This document shows, one piece after another, positions 1-10,591 of a stretch of DNA of 64,000 bases. Numbering within the stretch: the first letter of the stretch is position 1; every line of letters begins with the position of its first letter. This DNA is from Pisaster brevispinus (Eukaryota > Echinodermata > Asteroidea > Forcipulatida > Asteriidae), in the NCBI GenBank assembly GCA_023634235.1, contig JAMKCF010000022.1, positions 3,402,541 through 3,466,540 of the forward strand, given 5' to 3'. The position numbers and the translations under genes are program-made. The notes beneath the pieces are model-generated. The model was not told the origin of the DNA and did not search any database. It worked only from the letters and a program-made list of their open reading frames with translations.

Positions 1-35
1 AACAAATACAGACTTAAATGACTGGCCTAACCTAC

Positions 36-1208
36 CTTTTTCATTTCTTCAAACCGTAGGAATAAGATGTGATCGAGATGTCGTCTCTGATGGAAGTTTA
101 GGTTGTGCTCCCACCATTTGCCGTAATGATCTCAAGAACAAAAACAGTGTGTATTGTTTCAAAATGTAAGGCTTGTTTACAGCCTTAAAGAGTTGTCAAT
201 GACATTAATAAAAGAAAATACAAACACAATTAATATAAATTTGCCAATTAATACTTACTCTTTCCCTCCATGAACATCTGGAAGTGGTCGTCGAATTGCA
301 GATCATCGCGAGGAGCAAATAATCTAAAATGATGAAAGTATGAGACGACTGCATCTTTCGGATTCCTGATGACGTAGATAAGTTTAATTTTTTTCTCCCA
401 CACTTGAGGAGGCAAGAGTTGAACCGGCAGATGAGTCTTCATCAACCGAGGGGAACTCATGGGAGCTGTTGCTAACATCTTGTGTGTTCTGGGGAGCTGT
501 AGCAGTTTTGGAGGAAAGATACATCTCCGTTAGTTGTGGTCATGCAAAAATTTAACTTATGAAGCCACCTCCCTATTGCAGCTTTGACGCAAAGTCTGAC
601 CTCCAGAGCAATCCACTGGCACAAACACCCAGTGCAACATACTTTTGAAGTAGTTACACCCATAGTTTACTACAGAAGCGTAAACTAATAGTAATTGACT
701 CAACTTACATCTCTGTTTGCATGTCCTCCGATAGTCATCTCCAAGAATGGCGCCCTCTCGAAACTATGAGACTTATTCAATGTATCTAAGTCACCATCAT
801 GCAATGCAGCAGACACGATTTCTATGGCCCACGTAGTACCTGAAAGAGAGGTATTCCGGTCACAGGAGGTACATTGTACGTAAGAGGTAGGGGGCTAATC
901 ACACACCAATTAATGTACACATACCCCCCCACCACTACCACCCGTCTGTAATATTTAGAGGCGATTTGACTGATCTCTATAAACATAAGCTGATAAACGG
1001 ATGTAAAGTATTTAGGTTCGGGTGGTGTCCGAGTTCTTGTTTTTATTGGCTGTACTGTACCTGATTTGGGGAAACTATCCACAAAGACGTCATCTTGTCT
1101 GACATGAAACGTCTTCAGATCTTCCATGGTAGATTTAGGTACATCATATGGTAGGTAAACCCCTTCATACTCGTAGGATTCATGAACTTTCACATCATCT
1201 GCATTCAT
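36..1208 (-). CDS. Cytosolic sulfotransferase (SULT family), 5' four exons, gene continues off the left edge
   Basis: Transfers a sulfonate group from PAPS to a hydroxyl or amino acceptor; cytosolic enzyme family. I read four coding exons: 1061-1208, 709-839, 259-496 and 36-130, all minus strand with GT-AG borders and compatible phases (1, 0, 1), giving 204 residues without a stop. The start is the ATG at 1208, followed by an N-terminus of normal SULT length. The 5'-phosphosulfate loop FPKSGTTW spans the first exon junction (residues 46-53), which is where vertebrate SULT1 genes also have an intron. The catalytic histidine is in MKTHLP (residue 115), and the 3'-phosphate motif RNPKDAVVSYFHHFR starts at residue 137. 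Exon 4 carries YGKWWEH and ends in FLRFEEMKK. The C-terminal ~85 residues, with the RKG..GDWK motif, lie outside the window. Subfamily and substrate cannot be read from this. No break is visible. Confidence 0.94.
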
Positions 1209-1495
1209 CTTGGACTTTTTACTCCAGCTTCAGATACTTCTAAAACAAGGAAATCTTGTCACACAAAGAGGCAACAATTATTTATCTGTTAACTGCCTTT
1301 GGTGTATACGGTACCATACCACAGAGATAGAATTATTCCGATCCACTTGGTCACCAGCAAAGGTTTGTGGGGTTGAGGTGTGCGGGCTGACTGACCACGC
1401 CCTTAGTGGAGGTCCTCTCAACATTGCATCAAGTTGTTGTTGTTTTTTTAAAATACCTTTTTTGGTTGGGGAAGGGGGGGTGTTTCGGCCATCCG
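1209..1495. other. 5' flank of the sulfotransferase gene, no gene seen
   Basis: The region upstream of the sulfotransferase ATG. Open frames on both strands overlap here but have no family resemblance and run through low-complexity T- and G-rich sequence around 1438-1480. I see no convincing TATA box for the minus-strand gene; a 5' untranslated exon could lie here or further right. Confidence 0.4.
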
Positions 1496-1499
1496 CCGA

Positions 1500-1572
1500 A
1501 ACCACCTGTGTTTTCGTCGGGATTCGAGTCCCGCTCCAGTCATTTTTTCTTTGTTCAAACCCAAATTATTTA
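1500..1572 (+). mobile_element. 3' half of a tRNA-derived SINE
   Basis: A B-box-like GATTCGAGTCCC at about 1520 is followed by the tail CTTTGTTCAAACCCAAATTA. The same tail follows the tRNA-like head of the fuller SINE copy near 4.0 kb. The 5' tRNA half (A box) is missing, so this is a truncated copy. It abuts the left side of the Tc1-like transposon region. Confidence 0.6.
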
Positions 1573-1989
1573 ACAAAACTTTCAATCAATTTAACGCCAG
1601 GTTCATTCAATTTAGATCGAAGTTGAAATATCACGCAGATAGTAATTCAAAAATTAAAAAGAATCATTCAATTTCATTATCCGAGCATTCTACCATCTCT
1701 TAGCTTCACTCGTCTTCATAAGAGGTGCATTCAAGTTAAAAATGTTGCAATGTTCATTCAATTTCGTCTGAAGCAGTTGCAAGGGTTAGTCGTGCATTCA
1801 TTTTCATCAATGGGCAAACATTTTTCACAATTTTTCAAGCATTTTCTTACATGTATATGCATGTCTTATTGTCTTCATTCCTATAAAAGCCTGAGCATCT
1901 CAGAGTTAACTAAAACTGCCGTTTTCAATCCGTGGATGAACACCTTGCTTTCTCAGATATATTTCTGTACAAGTTTTCAGACCAATAAG

Positions 1990-3082
1990 ATGGCGGCCCG
2001 TGGGCATTACAACCGAGTAACAAATGTAGACAGGGTAAGATTGATCGAGGCTTTTGAGAGCAACGTTACCGATTATCTAGAGTAAGCAGATACTCTGGGA
2101 ATTAAAAGAGCAACTGCAAGAGCCATCGTGGTCAACTATATACGCACTGGTCGTCAGCACAGACTTCCAAAAGGAGGAGCGCGCAACACCAAGATTGACG
2201 AAGACATGACAATTGAGCTTGAGCGTCTGATAGACCTAAACCCACTTCTGACTCTGAAGCAAATGAAAGAAGGCCTAGAGCATGCCCCGCCTGACAAGCC
2301 GCAGGATTCTTCCAGTACCATTGCTCGAACCCTGGACGGCGTGTTGATGACACTGAAGATGGCGGAGGATGTGCCTGAAGTTAGGAACTCACCACGAGTA
2401 CTTAACATGCGTGCTGAATATGCACAGTGGTTTCTACGTCATGGTGTAGTTAGCCCACTGTGTCTTCATCGATGAGACAGGTTACAACATCTGGACGAGA
2501 CGTTCTTTCGGACGAGCCCCTCGTGGAGTCCCAGCAAGAAGAGTGGTCCATGGGCAACGTGGTCGGAACTGCAACGTGACATTTGCAGTATCCAGTGAGA
2601 TCGGGTTGGTTCACCATCGCATTGCATGTGAGACCGTCACCAGAGAGAGTTTTGAGGAGTTCCTGGCGGCAAAAGCACACGAGTGCGAGAATGTCTTTCC
2701 CCTGGATGAGCCAATTTTCCTAATCTACGATAACGCTCGCCCACATGTGAACGCACAGCTGCCCCCTGATGCCCATCCTCATATCCAGTTGAAGCGACTC
2801 CCTCCATACTCACCGTTCCTAAACATGAAAGAAATGGCTCACTCTGCCTTCAAAGCAGGAGTGAAGAGACAACTGGCCCTTCCAGAATGGCAGGAACGAG
2901 TAGGGGACCGAGACGCCGCTCAAGAAGCAGGACTGAACCTACAGGAGTGGAGATGTGAGCGTGTGATGGAGGTGGCGCAGGAAAACGTTGGAGAAATTAC
3001 CCAAGAGAAGTGTGTCCGATGGTACAACTATTCCCAAACATATATGCCCCGATGTCTGGCACGTGAAGAAATCGAAGGGTGA
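1990..3082 (+). pseudogene. Tc1/mariner-IS630 type transposase, broken
   Basis: A DDE transposase that would cut and paste its own element. The ATG at 1990 opens a helix-turn-helix N-terminus (ADTLGIKRATAR, then a basic RQHRLPKGGARN linker). Frame 1 has an in-frame TAA at 2083 and continues to about 2450. There it shifts by +1, and the catalytic part runs from about 2462 to 3082. The acidic triad is present: D in FIDETG (codon at 2471), D in YDNARPH (2729) and E in SPFLNMKE (2831), with 33 residues between the second D and E. FIDETGYNIWTRRSFGRAPRG is typical of the DDE_3/IS630-like branch. One stop and one frameshift make it non-coding, but the core is well preserved, suggesting fairly recent inactivation. 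Confidence 0.9.
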
Positions 3083-3790
3083 ATTCAGCAATAGCGTATT
3101 CCCAAAACACCGCCCCAAAATGGAGCAGTTAACAAAAAGAAAGAATAAACATATCCGCTGCAAGAGCATATCTTATAGAATTATGAAGAAATTGAGTTTA
3201 AACTGACATAACAGTAGCCTTTGAGAAAGATCTGAACGTCAGACTCTTGTATCTTTTTTGTTGAAAGTTTTAAACAAATGTAATGATTAAATAAACAAAA
3301 CAAATCATTTATCCTGTTAAGTTTTTATGCTTTGTGATCCAGCTTAATTACTTTGTTACTTTCAAAGATTGCAGCCAGCATATAATGAAAAAGGACCTGA
3401 GATGAAATTACAGATCATTTAAATTTGAATTATCACTTCATGAAAATGACTGACCATAAACGAATAAGAAAGGAAAAACACCGTCACATGTCTTGTGCGC
3501 TCCACCGCTCTTAAATTTGAATGCTATAAAAGTGAAAAGACTCGAAAAATGTCATGCAATAATGCAAACATTTGAGATTTGAATGCACCAAAACGAAATA
3601 GAATGATCCTTAACGAAAACGAATGATAACAACAAAGTCCTGATTGCCCACAAAATTAAATTGAATGCTCCAAAAAGGAAAAAGAAACCCTACTTTGCCC
3701 TGGTGCGTAAAAATCGAGTGAAATCGAATTCTTGAAAATGAAAATGAACGAAAACTTTTGGAAATTGACCGGGAAAACCTATATTTAAAA
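3083..3790. other. Non-coding right flank of the Tc1-like element
   Basis: AT-rich sequence without a coding frame of interest. It contains the GAATG-type subterminal motifs of the transposon from about 3520 onward. Nothing else recognised. Confidence 0.4.
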
Positions 3791-3811
3791 AGTCGCATCC
3801 ACTTAAGGTGA

Positions 3812-4080
3812 TCCCATGGCTGCCGCTTCCCAGGTTGTATTGTAAACTTGTGTGTGATCCCTGGCTACACGGCAGCTAACGGTTGAATGGCTTCTGACTG
3901 GCACCCCCGAACAAAGATATTGACTTATAGGGAGACTGCCAACATAGGGCTGATAGCTCAGTTGGTAGAGCGCCGGTACGTTAATCCGGAGGTCGTTGGT
4001 TCAAATCCAGTAAACTTTTCTTTGTTCAAACCCAAATTATAAAAAAAAATTATCCAGTCAGTTTCCCTTGTGGTTTATTA
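3812..4080 (+). mobile_element. tRNA-derived SINE, fullest copy
   Basis: A pol III type internal promoter is visible: A box TAGCTCAGTTGG at 3953-3964 and B box GGTTCAAATCC at 3998-4008, spaced as in a tRNA. An anticodon-like arm (CCGG...CCGG) lies between them, but the acceptor ends do not pair, so this is a SINE head and not a tRNA gene. It is followed by CTTTGTTCAAACCCAAATTA and an A-rich stretch. The segment before the head (GCTGCCGCTTCCCAGGTTGT at about 3822) reappears downstream of the SINE near 55.85 kb, so the full element may be composite or dimeric. Confidence 0.8.
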
Positions 4081-4317
4081 CTTGATAAAAAAATATTTAA
4101 ATAAGATTTATATTGCCACTACTATGAAGACCACTTTTTATTACAATGATGATGCAATTGTGTATATTGAAGTTGTTGTAAAGTTTGTTTAAAAAAACCC
4201 CCAAACGTATACCAGTGGTTCGTCGTAACTCTCCGGGAGGATTGAGGGTTCGAATATCGTAACTACTTTTGGCTAGTAGTCTATCGCATTTGTTGCCTGT
4301 TGAACTTATCGTACTTA

Positions 4318-4430
4318 TTAGCTGTTCCGACTTACTGTCGGAACAGGTTTTGTTTTCGTCGAGATTTTTATTATTTTTATTATTAGCTGTTCCGACGTAG
4401 GAGTCGGAACAGCTATTGTTTTCGTTAGGA
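4318..4430 (-). repeat. Two 47-48 nt hairpin units (TC...CTAA ends)
   Basis: Units at 4318-4364 and 4383-4430. On the minus strand each starts TC, contains the perfect stem CTGTTCCGAC / GTCGGAACAG and ends in CTAA. Each is bordered by A on the 5' side and T on the 3' side. They sit in TTATT-rich DNA just before the first large Helitron-like element, in the opposite orientation to it. Confidence 0.75.
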
Positions 4431-5072
4431 TTTTTATTTGTTTTTCTTCTTATTATTATTCTTTATTTCCACCAAAATGCCATAGGTTTTGTACATGCAT
4501 TTTGTTACCTCCTAAAGTCATACTAGGCTTAGTATAAAATAGTCGGATCATACATCATATTAAAGCTTAGGTCATGAAGTTATAGTAAAATGTATTTAAC
4601 TTAACTTAATTAATTAATTTACTAAGTTATAATGACATGAATATTTAATTAGCCAATCTTTAGACCACCATATCTCAAAAAGTATATGTCCGATCGTCAA
4701 ACTTTTTTCAGTTTTAGACTTCAGGGATACAGTAGATGTGCTTTCCGGCCTAAAATGTGGAACGTCACAATGAAGTCATTTATTGCGCATTTTCGCCCGT
4801 GTACAAAACACATAGAGATAGTGAAATCAAATCCGACTTCTAGAAACATAATTTTTCAATTAAGCTCAAAATTAACGTCCTAGATTACACAAACGTCTCT
4901 TAAAACGAGTAAGATTTTATTGACCTTCAGTTTAAAAGCATTAAAACTTATCAAAACATTGTCAGTAAAAAAAACCCCAAATTCTCAGGCAAATTTAACG
5001 CCACGGGTACTTTGCCTATAATCTGTGAGTTTATAAATAAAAAAGGAGTCAAGCTCTAATAATGTTTAACAA

Positions 5073-5441
5073 TTGAGGGCGCTATACGAGTTTAACGGTG
5101 CTCTTGCTTGCTTTTTAAAAAACTTGATCAAGTCCTACCCATTTGTGACCCGTGTTTTTGCGTTGTTTGTATGTAGAGTGTATTATAAAGAGTCATTCCT
5201 GCGCCGACTAACACAAGTCTACTTTCATTCACAAGAATCGAGAAGAATTTGTCTTGCTCTCAGCGCAGAGCGTCGTGTGTCCGCTCAGATCTTATCGTTA
5301 CTCAGGTATCAGCAGCGTGAACGTCGAAAAATAGAACGCCGTGTGTGGGACGATGTTGCCCGCGTGGCAGACTTGTCCGCGCTTGGGTCCCGTTCACCGG
5401 AAAACGATCTTTTAGGTTTCTTATGCAAACGCATTACTTGA
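5073..5441 (+). other. Recurrent open frame inside the P elements (cargo, copy 1)
   Basis: A 122-residue frame that recurs at the same place in all five P units (5073, 8354, 11206, 14153, 16965). It begins MRALY and has an Arg-rich middle (QQRERRKIERRVWDD). A TTTATAAATAAA stretch lies about 40 nt upstream of the ATG. I recognise no family. In later copies it is cut by a stop, a frameshift or loss of the first part, so there is no sign of selection for the protein. It may be a captured host fragment or chance. A related second frame follows it at 8620-8910 and equivalents, with an internal near-repeat FLCKRIT / FLCERIT. Confidence 0.3.
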
Positions 5442-6180
5442 AGCTGAATCGTGAAGGAAACAAGGCTACGTTTTTAAGGTTCTTGTGCCAATGCATTACT
5501 TCGGGAAATCACTCTATGTAGCAAACAACAAACATGTTGGGGGTTGCAATGAGGCTCAATTGTAGCTGAATGGGGAAAGTTGTAGACAAGAAAAAAGACA
5601 TTTTTCATGGGTGTTCATGAAGAGCCAAAATTAACAATAAAGTCATATCCAATATTTACTATTTTAGCCCAACAAAAACATTCAGTATTAAAAATACACA
5701 ACAAGTGTTAGTACAATAGCATAGACCAAAATTTAAATCGTCTACCAAAAATTATTATGTGCTACTAAAGCCCTGTTGTGGCATGCACTGAGATGTTATC
5801 AGTGGAAAGCAGGCGTAGTAACAGATTTATAGTTTGTTTTGAATTAACAATTCGTTTCGAATTCATAATTCGTTTCGAATTCATAATTCCTTGATAAGAG
5901 TGGTAGTTCGTGTGATGTATTAACTTATTAACTTATACCGCATTAAATTTTTTATCGTAACAACAATTACATACACGATATTAAAAACATATTTTTTTAC
6001 AATTACAATTTTAATACAACAGCATAGACCAATCTTTACTTACTGACTTGTGAGACCACTGATTTGTCGCTTTACTTACTAAATTGTGAGACCTGTGGTG
6101 TGATTGCTTTACGTACTAAATTGTTGGACCTATTCCATGATATACAGTCTTGTGTGGTTTGCGTACTAACTTGTGTGACC

Positions 6181-6440
6181 TGGACCCAATTTCATGACTC
6201 TGCTTACCGTAAGCAAAGAATCGACACTTACGGAAACGGAAGCAGAGAATTCCGTGCTTACGGCAAGCGTATTTCAGGAGTTAGCAGAGAATTTCGGCTT
6301 TTTCTGTGTGTACTTCACGTAACTAGGCATTCTTCGCTTACACAGCTAGCGCAGAAATTCGACGCTTGCAAAATAAGCGGAGAATGATGACCGTAAGCAT
6401 GGATTTCGGCAGTAACCAGATTCATGTATTTGGGCTCATT
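6181..6440 (+). mobile_element. MITE of the GGGCCCAATTTCAT family, diverged, inside P0
   Basis: The left end GGACCCAATTTCATGACTCT and the right end (minus strand GAGCCCAAATACATGAATCT) mirror each other. They match the ends of the clean copy at 59.44-59.72 kb. The interior has the same alternating GCTTACGG / CCGTAAGC and TTAGCAGAGAA motifs. It explains why P0 differs from P1-P4 in this part. Confidence 0.6.
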
Positions 6441-6482
6441 CGTTTAAATGAGGGGTAGTTCACTTTATCCACTAAGTTGTGA

Positions 6483-6650
6483 GACCCAGGCCCAAATACA
6501 TGGCTCTGCTTACCAAAAGCAAAGAATCAACGCTTACGGCAGCAGAGACTTCCGTGCTTACGTTAAGCGTATTTCAGGGGTTAGCAGAGAATTTTGGCTC
6601 AGGGCGTGTTTTGTACTTCATGTAACTAGGCAATTATTATAGTCAATATT
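6483..6650 (+). mobile_element. Second, truncated MITE copy of the same family
   Basis: Starts AGGCCCAAATACATGGCTCT and runs through GCTTACCAAAAGC, TTACGGCAGCAGAGA and TTAGCAGAGAATTTTGGC, as in the neighbouring copy. The right end is not present. Together with that copy it indicates nested or tandem MITE insertion into the Helitron-like unit. Confidence 0.5.
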
Positions 6651-7536
6651 TCGCGGCACTTTTTGATTGAATTGTTTTACGCTTATCCGAACCGTAAAAA
6701 CGTAAACGTTTAACTGGTTGATCGGTTGGTTAACCATGTAACCGTCACAGGCTTAGTATGCATACTAACTTGTGAGACATGTTCCTCGATAACAAAATTT
6801 CGAGTAAAAAAAACGTTAACACAACTGCGTTTGTGATCAAAAACATTGCCTCTTCAGTGCAACATTTGTTCTGCACAATCACACTGCAAAATAATTAAAT
6901 AAGCATGTGCAATCGAATTGTTGTGTAACGCCCTCTAGCGTTCAATGTTTCTTGCATTTATTACCTCCAGCACAGTTTTAATATAACAAAGACTACGAGC
7001 CTGATTGGAAACGATAATTATGTGCATTTCAAGTTCGTTTCAGTTATAGACTCATTGAGCATTGAAGATTGAACTTGGGTTACCGTGACCCCATGTTAAC
7101 CTTTACTTCTGGGTCAACCAGAAGTGGGACCATTATCTCAAGAACTACACAACCCATGTTCCATTTCTTTTCAGTTATTAGATCCTTTGAACATTGAAGA
7201 TTGAACTTGGGTTACCGTGACCCCATGTTAACCTTTACTTCCGGGTCAACCAGAAGTGGGACCATATCTCAAGAACTACACAACCCATGTTCCATTTCTT
7301 TTCAGTTATTAGATCCTTTGAACATTGAAGATTGAACTTGGGTTACCGTGACCCAATGTTGACCTTTACTTCTGGGTAAACCGGAAGTGGGACCATATCT
7401 CAAGAACTACACAACCGATTTACATTTTTTTCCAGTTTTAGACCCCTTGTGCATTGAAGATTGAACTTGAGTTTAATCAAAGCACAACTTAACGGAACAG
7501 CTTTGTGTTTGTTCACAAACACCTAATGTCTAGTTA

Positions 7537-7704
7537 TTAGCTGTTCCGACTTACTGTCGGAACAGGTTTTGTTTTCGTCGAGATTTTTATTATTTTTATT
7601 ATTATTAGCTGTTCCGACTTACTGTCGGAACAGGTTTTGTTTTCGTCGAGATTTTTATTAGCTGTTCCGACTTACTGTCGGAACAGGTTTTGTTTTTGTC
7701 GAGA
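7537..7704 (-). repeat. Three tandem 47 nt hairpin units
   Basis: Units at 7537-7583, 7605-7651 and 7658-7704, nearly identical, each TC...CTGTTCCGAC...GTCGGAACAG CTAA on the minus strand with A and T at the borders. They fill the junction between P0 and P1, separated only by (ATT)n. Confidence 0.8.
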
Positions 7705-8353
7705 TTTTTATTATTTTTATTATTATTATTATTATTCTTTGTTTCCACCTAAAATCCCATAGCATTTGTACACGTTTTATGTATACACCCAATCTCCTAA
7801 TGTTTAAATATGAAGGAGTTAGGTCCTATACCAAATTGAAGCTTAGTACATAAACTTAACATTTATTGTAATAATTGTTAAAATTCTTAATTAATTAGCC
7901 ACTTACAGCGAGGTGAATATTTAATTAGCCAGCCTTGTAAGCACCATATCTCAAAAAGTATACCGCCGATCGTCAAACTTTTTTTAGTTTTAGACTTATG
8001 AGATACTGTAGATGTGCTTTCCGGCCTAAAACAACGAACGACGTCATAATGACGTCATTTATTGCGCATTTTCGCCCGTGCACAAAACACATGGAGATAG
8101 TGGAATCAAATCCGACTTCTAGAAACATATTTTTTCAATTAAGCTCAAATTTAACGTCCTAGATTACACAAATGTTTCTTAAAACAAGAAAGATTTGATT
8201 GAACTTCAGTTTAAAAGCATCAAAACTAACCAAAACATTGTCAGTAAAAAAAACCACCAAAATTCTCAGGCAAATTTAACGCCACGGGTACTTTGCCTAT
8301 AATCTGTGAGTTTATAAATAAAAAAGGAGTCAAGCTCTAATTTTTTTTAACAA

Positions 8354-8716
8354 ATGAGGGCGCTATACCAGTTAAACGGCGCTCTTGCTTGCTTTTTTAA
8401 AAACTTGATCAAGTCCTACCCATTTGTGACCCGTCTTTTTGCGTTGTTTGTATGTAGAGTGTATTATAAAGAGTCATTCCTGCGCCGACTAACGCAAGTC
8501 TACTTTCATTCACAAGAATCGAGTTGTCTTGCTCTCAGCGCAGAGCGTCGTGTGTCCGCTCAGATCTTATCGTTACTCAGGTATCAGCAGCGTGAACGTA
8601 GACAAATAGAACGCCGTGTGTGGGACGATGTTGCCCGCGTAGCAGACTTGTCCGCGCTTGGGTCCCGTTCACCGGAAAACGATCTTTTAGGTTTCTTATG
8701 CAAACGCATTACTTGA
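8354..8716 (+). other. Recurrent open frame inside the P elements (cargo, copy 2)
   Basis: A 120-residue intact version of the P cargo frame, three residues shorter than P0 in the middle but otherwise nearly the same. It has no recognised domain. The next copies are broken, so coding function is doubtful. Confidence 0.3.
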
Positions 8717-9221
8717 AGCTCAATCGTGAAGGAAACAAGGCTACCCATTCGCCTGAAACCACGTTTTTAAGGTTCTTGTGCGAACGCATTACTTTGGGAA
8801 ATCACCGTCTAGCAGACAAAACACTTGGTTGGGATGCAATAGGGCAAGAATTAGAGCTGAGTGGGGAAATAATGTATAAAAACGTGAAATTACCTTTTCC
8901 ATGGCTATAGGGTCAGTGTTGGATTTGGGGTCAAAAGCCAAAATTAACAATAACTCATGTCCCATAATTTTTTTACTATTCATGCCATACGAAAATAACA
9001 TACTCGATCGGTAATAAAGGGCACACAAAGTTTTACAATTACGATTTTAATACAACAGCATTTAGCTTTAAATAAAGCCTGTGCATAAAATTTACAAAAA
9101 ACGACCGTGCACGGATGAATACACCTGCCTGAGATTTGGAAGTTTACACGGCATAAACGTTTTATGAATGAACATCGAAATGGTACTATCATTCATAAGT
9201 ACCGAAATGGTACTATCATTC

Positions 9222-9970
9222 ATTCGATTTTGAATAAGCGAATTGATTCCAAATAAGCGAATTGATACCGAATAAGCCATTAGATTTTAAATAAGCAAAC
9301 TGATTTCAAATGAGCGAATTTATTCCGAGTAAGCAAATTGATTCTGAATAAGCATTTTAATTCTGAATATGCGAATTGATTCTGAATAAGCAAATTGATT
9401 TAGAATGAGCGAAATTAATCCGAGTAAGCGAATTGATTCTGAATAAGCGTTTTAATTTGAATAAGCGAATTGATTTCGAATAAGCGAATTGATACCAATA
9501 AGCGAATTGATTTTGAATAAGCGAATTGATTCCGAATAAGCCATTCCGTAAAAGCAACAGTGCACGGATGAATACACCTGCCTGAGATTTGGAAGTTTAC
9601 ACGGCATACACATTTTATGAATGAACATCGAAATGGTACTATCATTCATGCGTCTTGTGATGAATCATTGAATGATGTAGTGTTAAGTGTATTTAAAGAA
9701 ACTTCACAATCTTTATCAACAAGCATAATGCTTACGACTTGGTGAAATGGTTATGAATAGGCAAAATGGTTATGAATCAGCAATGATTCTGAATAAGCAA
9801 ATTGATTTTGAATGAGCGAAATTATTCCGAGTAAGCAAATTGATTGTGAAAAAGCGTTTTGATTCTAAATAAGCGAATTTATTCAGAATAAGCGAATTGA
9901 TTCATAATAAGTGATTTGAGTTTGAATAAGCGAATTGATTCCGAATAAGCGATTTGATTTTGAATAAGCA
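9222..9970. repeat. 19 bp degenerate minisatellite, two blocks
   Basis: Repeats of about 19 bp around GAATTGATTCNGAATAAGC at 9222-9545 and 9780-9970. Long minus-strand frames rich in FAYSKSIRLF/INSLIQNQ are just translations of this repeat, not proteins. The same two blocks occur in P2 (12080-12395, 12640-12830), P3 (14920-15275, 15515-15650) and P4 (17840-18155, 18390-18590). Confidence 0.85.
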
Positions 9971-10591
9971 AATTCATAGTCAATGTTTAGCAATTTTCGA
10001 TTGAACTGTTTCATGCTTATCCGAACCGTAAAAATGTAAACGTTTAACCGGTTAATCGGCTGGTTAACCGTGTAACCGTCACAGGATTGGTATACATGCT
10101 AGCTTGTGAGACCTGTTCCTCGATAACAAAATTTAGAGTAAAAAAAAACGTTAACACAACTGCGCTTGTGATAAAAAACATTGCCTCTGCAGTGCAACAT
10201 CTCAAGAACTACACAACCCATGTACATGTTCTTTTCAGTTATAGACCCTTCAAGCATTGAAGACTGAACTTAGGATACCGTGACCCCATGTTAACCTTTA
10301 CTTCCGAGTCAACCGAAAGTGGGACCATATCTCAAGAACTACACAACCCATGTTCAATTTCTTTTCAGTTATAAACCTTTTGAGCATTGAAGATAAGCCT
10401 TGGGTTACCGTGACCCCATGTTGACCTTTACTTCTGAGTCAACCGGAAGTGGGACCATATCGTTCAATCTTGAACTTAGGCTCATTTTAAATGTCTGGAT
10501 CGTTTAATCAAAGCAAAACAAAACGGAACAGCTTTGTGTTTGTTCACAAACACCTAATGTCTAGTTATTTTTATTATTATTATTATTATTA

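Larger units (their letters stand above)
1575..3790 (+). mobile_element. Tc1/mariner-like DNA transposon, approximate extent
   Basis: Flanks of the broken transposase carry clustered short motifs in opposite orientation. CATTCA followed by an AT-rich TTTCG or TTTCAT stretch recurs several times at 1600-1810. GAATG followed by ..CGAAA or ..GAAAA recurs at 3520-3760. These look like subterminal inverted repeats rather than one clean terminal repeat. I could not fix either end or a TA target duplication, so the borders are estimates. Confidence 0.5.
4459..7533 (+). mobile_element. Helitron-like non-autonomous element, unit P0
   Basis: First and most diverged unit of the left array. The 5' end resembles the start of the next units (TTCTTTATTTCCACC). 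The 3' end is the hairpin GTGTTTGTTCACAAACAC followed by CTAATGTCTAG, then T. It carries the shared 5' segment (ACCATATCTCAAAAAGTAT, then paired ACGTCA motifs). It also holds one cargo frame (5073-5441), two MITE-like insertions of the GGGCCCAATTTCAT family, and about 3.5 copies of the ~130 bp minisatellite at 7015-7470. Unlike P1-P4 it lacks the 19 bp satellite. No helicase or Rep protein is encoded, so it would depend on an autonomous partner. Confidence 0.7.
7735..10564 (+). mobile_element. Helitron-like non-autonomous element, unit P1
   Basis: A 2.83 kb unit from TTCTTTGTTTCCACC to the 3' hairpin and CTAG at 10561-10564, followed by T. Order inside: AT-rich 5' segment with CRE-like paired ACGTCA at about 8035-8060, TATA-like stretch (8311) and cargo frame (8354-8716). 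Next come two direct copies of a ~95 bp block (about 9105-9200 and 9560-9650) separated by a 19 bp satellite, a second 19 bp satellite block, and a short ~130 bp minisatellite tract (10200-10470). P1-P4 are close copies of one another. Confidence 0.75.

Noticed and set aside
3950..4015. Functional tRNA gene
   Set aside because: A and B boxes are present, but the acceptor-stem halves do not pair and the same head recurs with a common tail at three other places, so it is a SINE.
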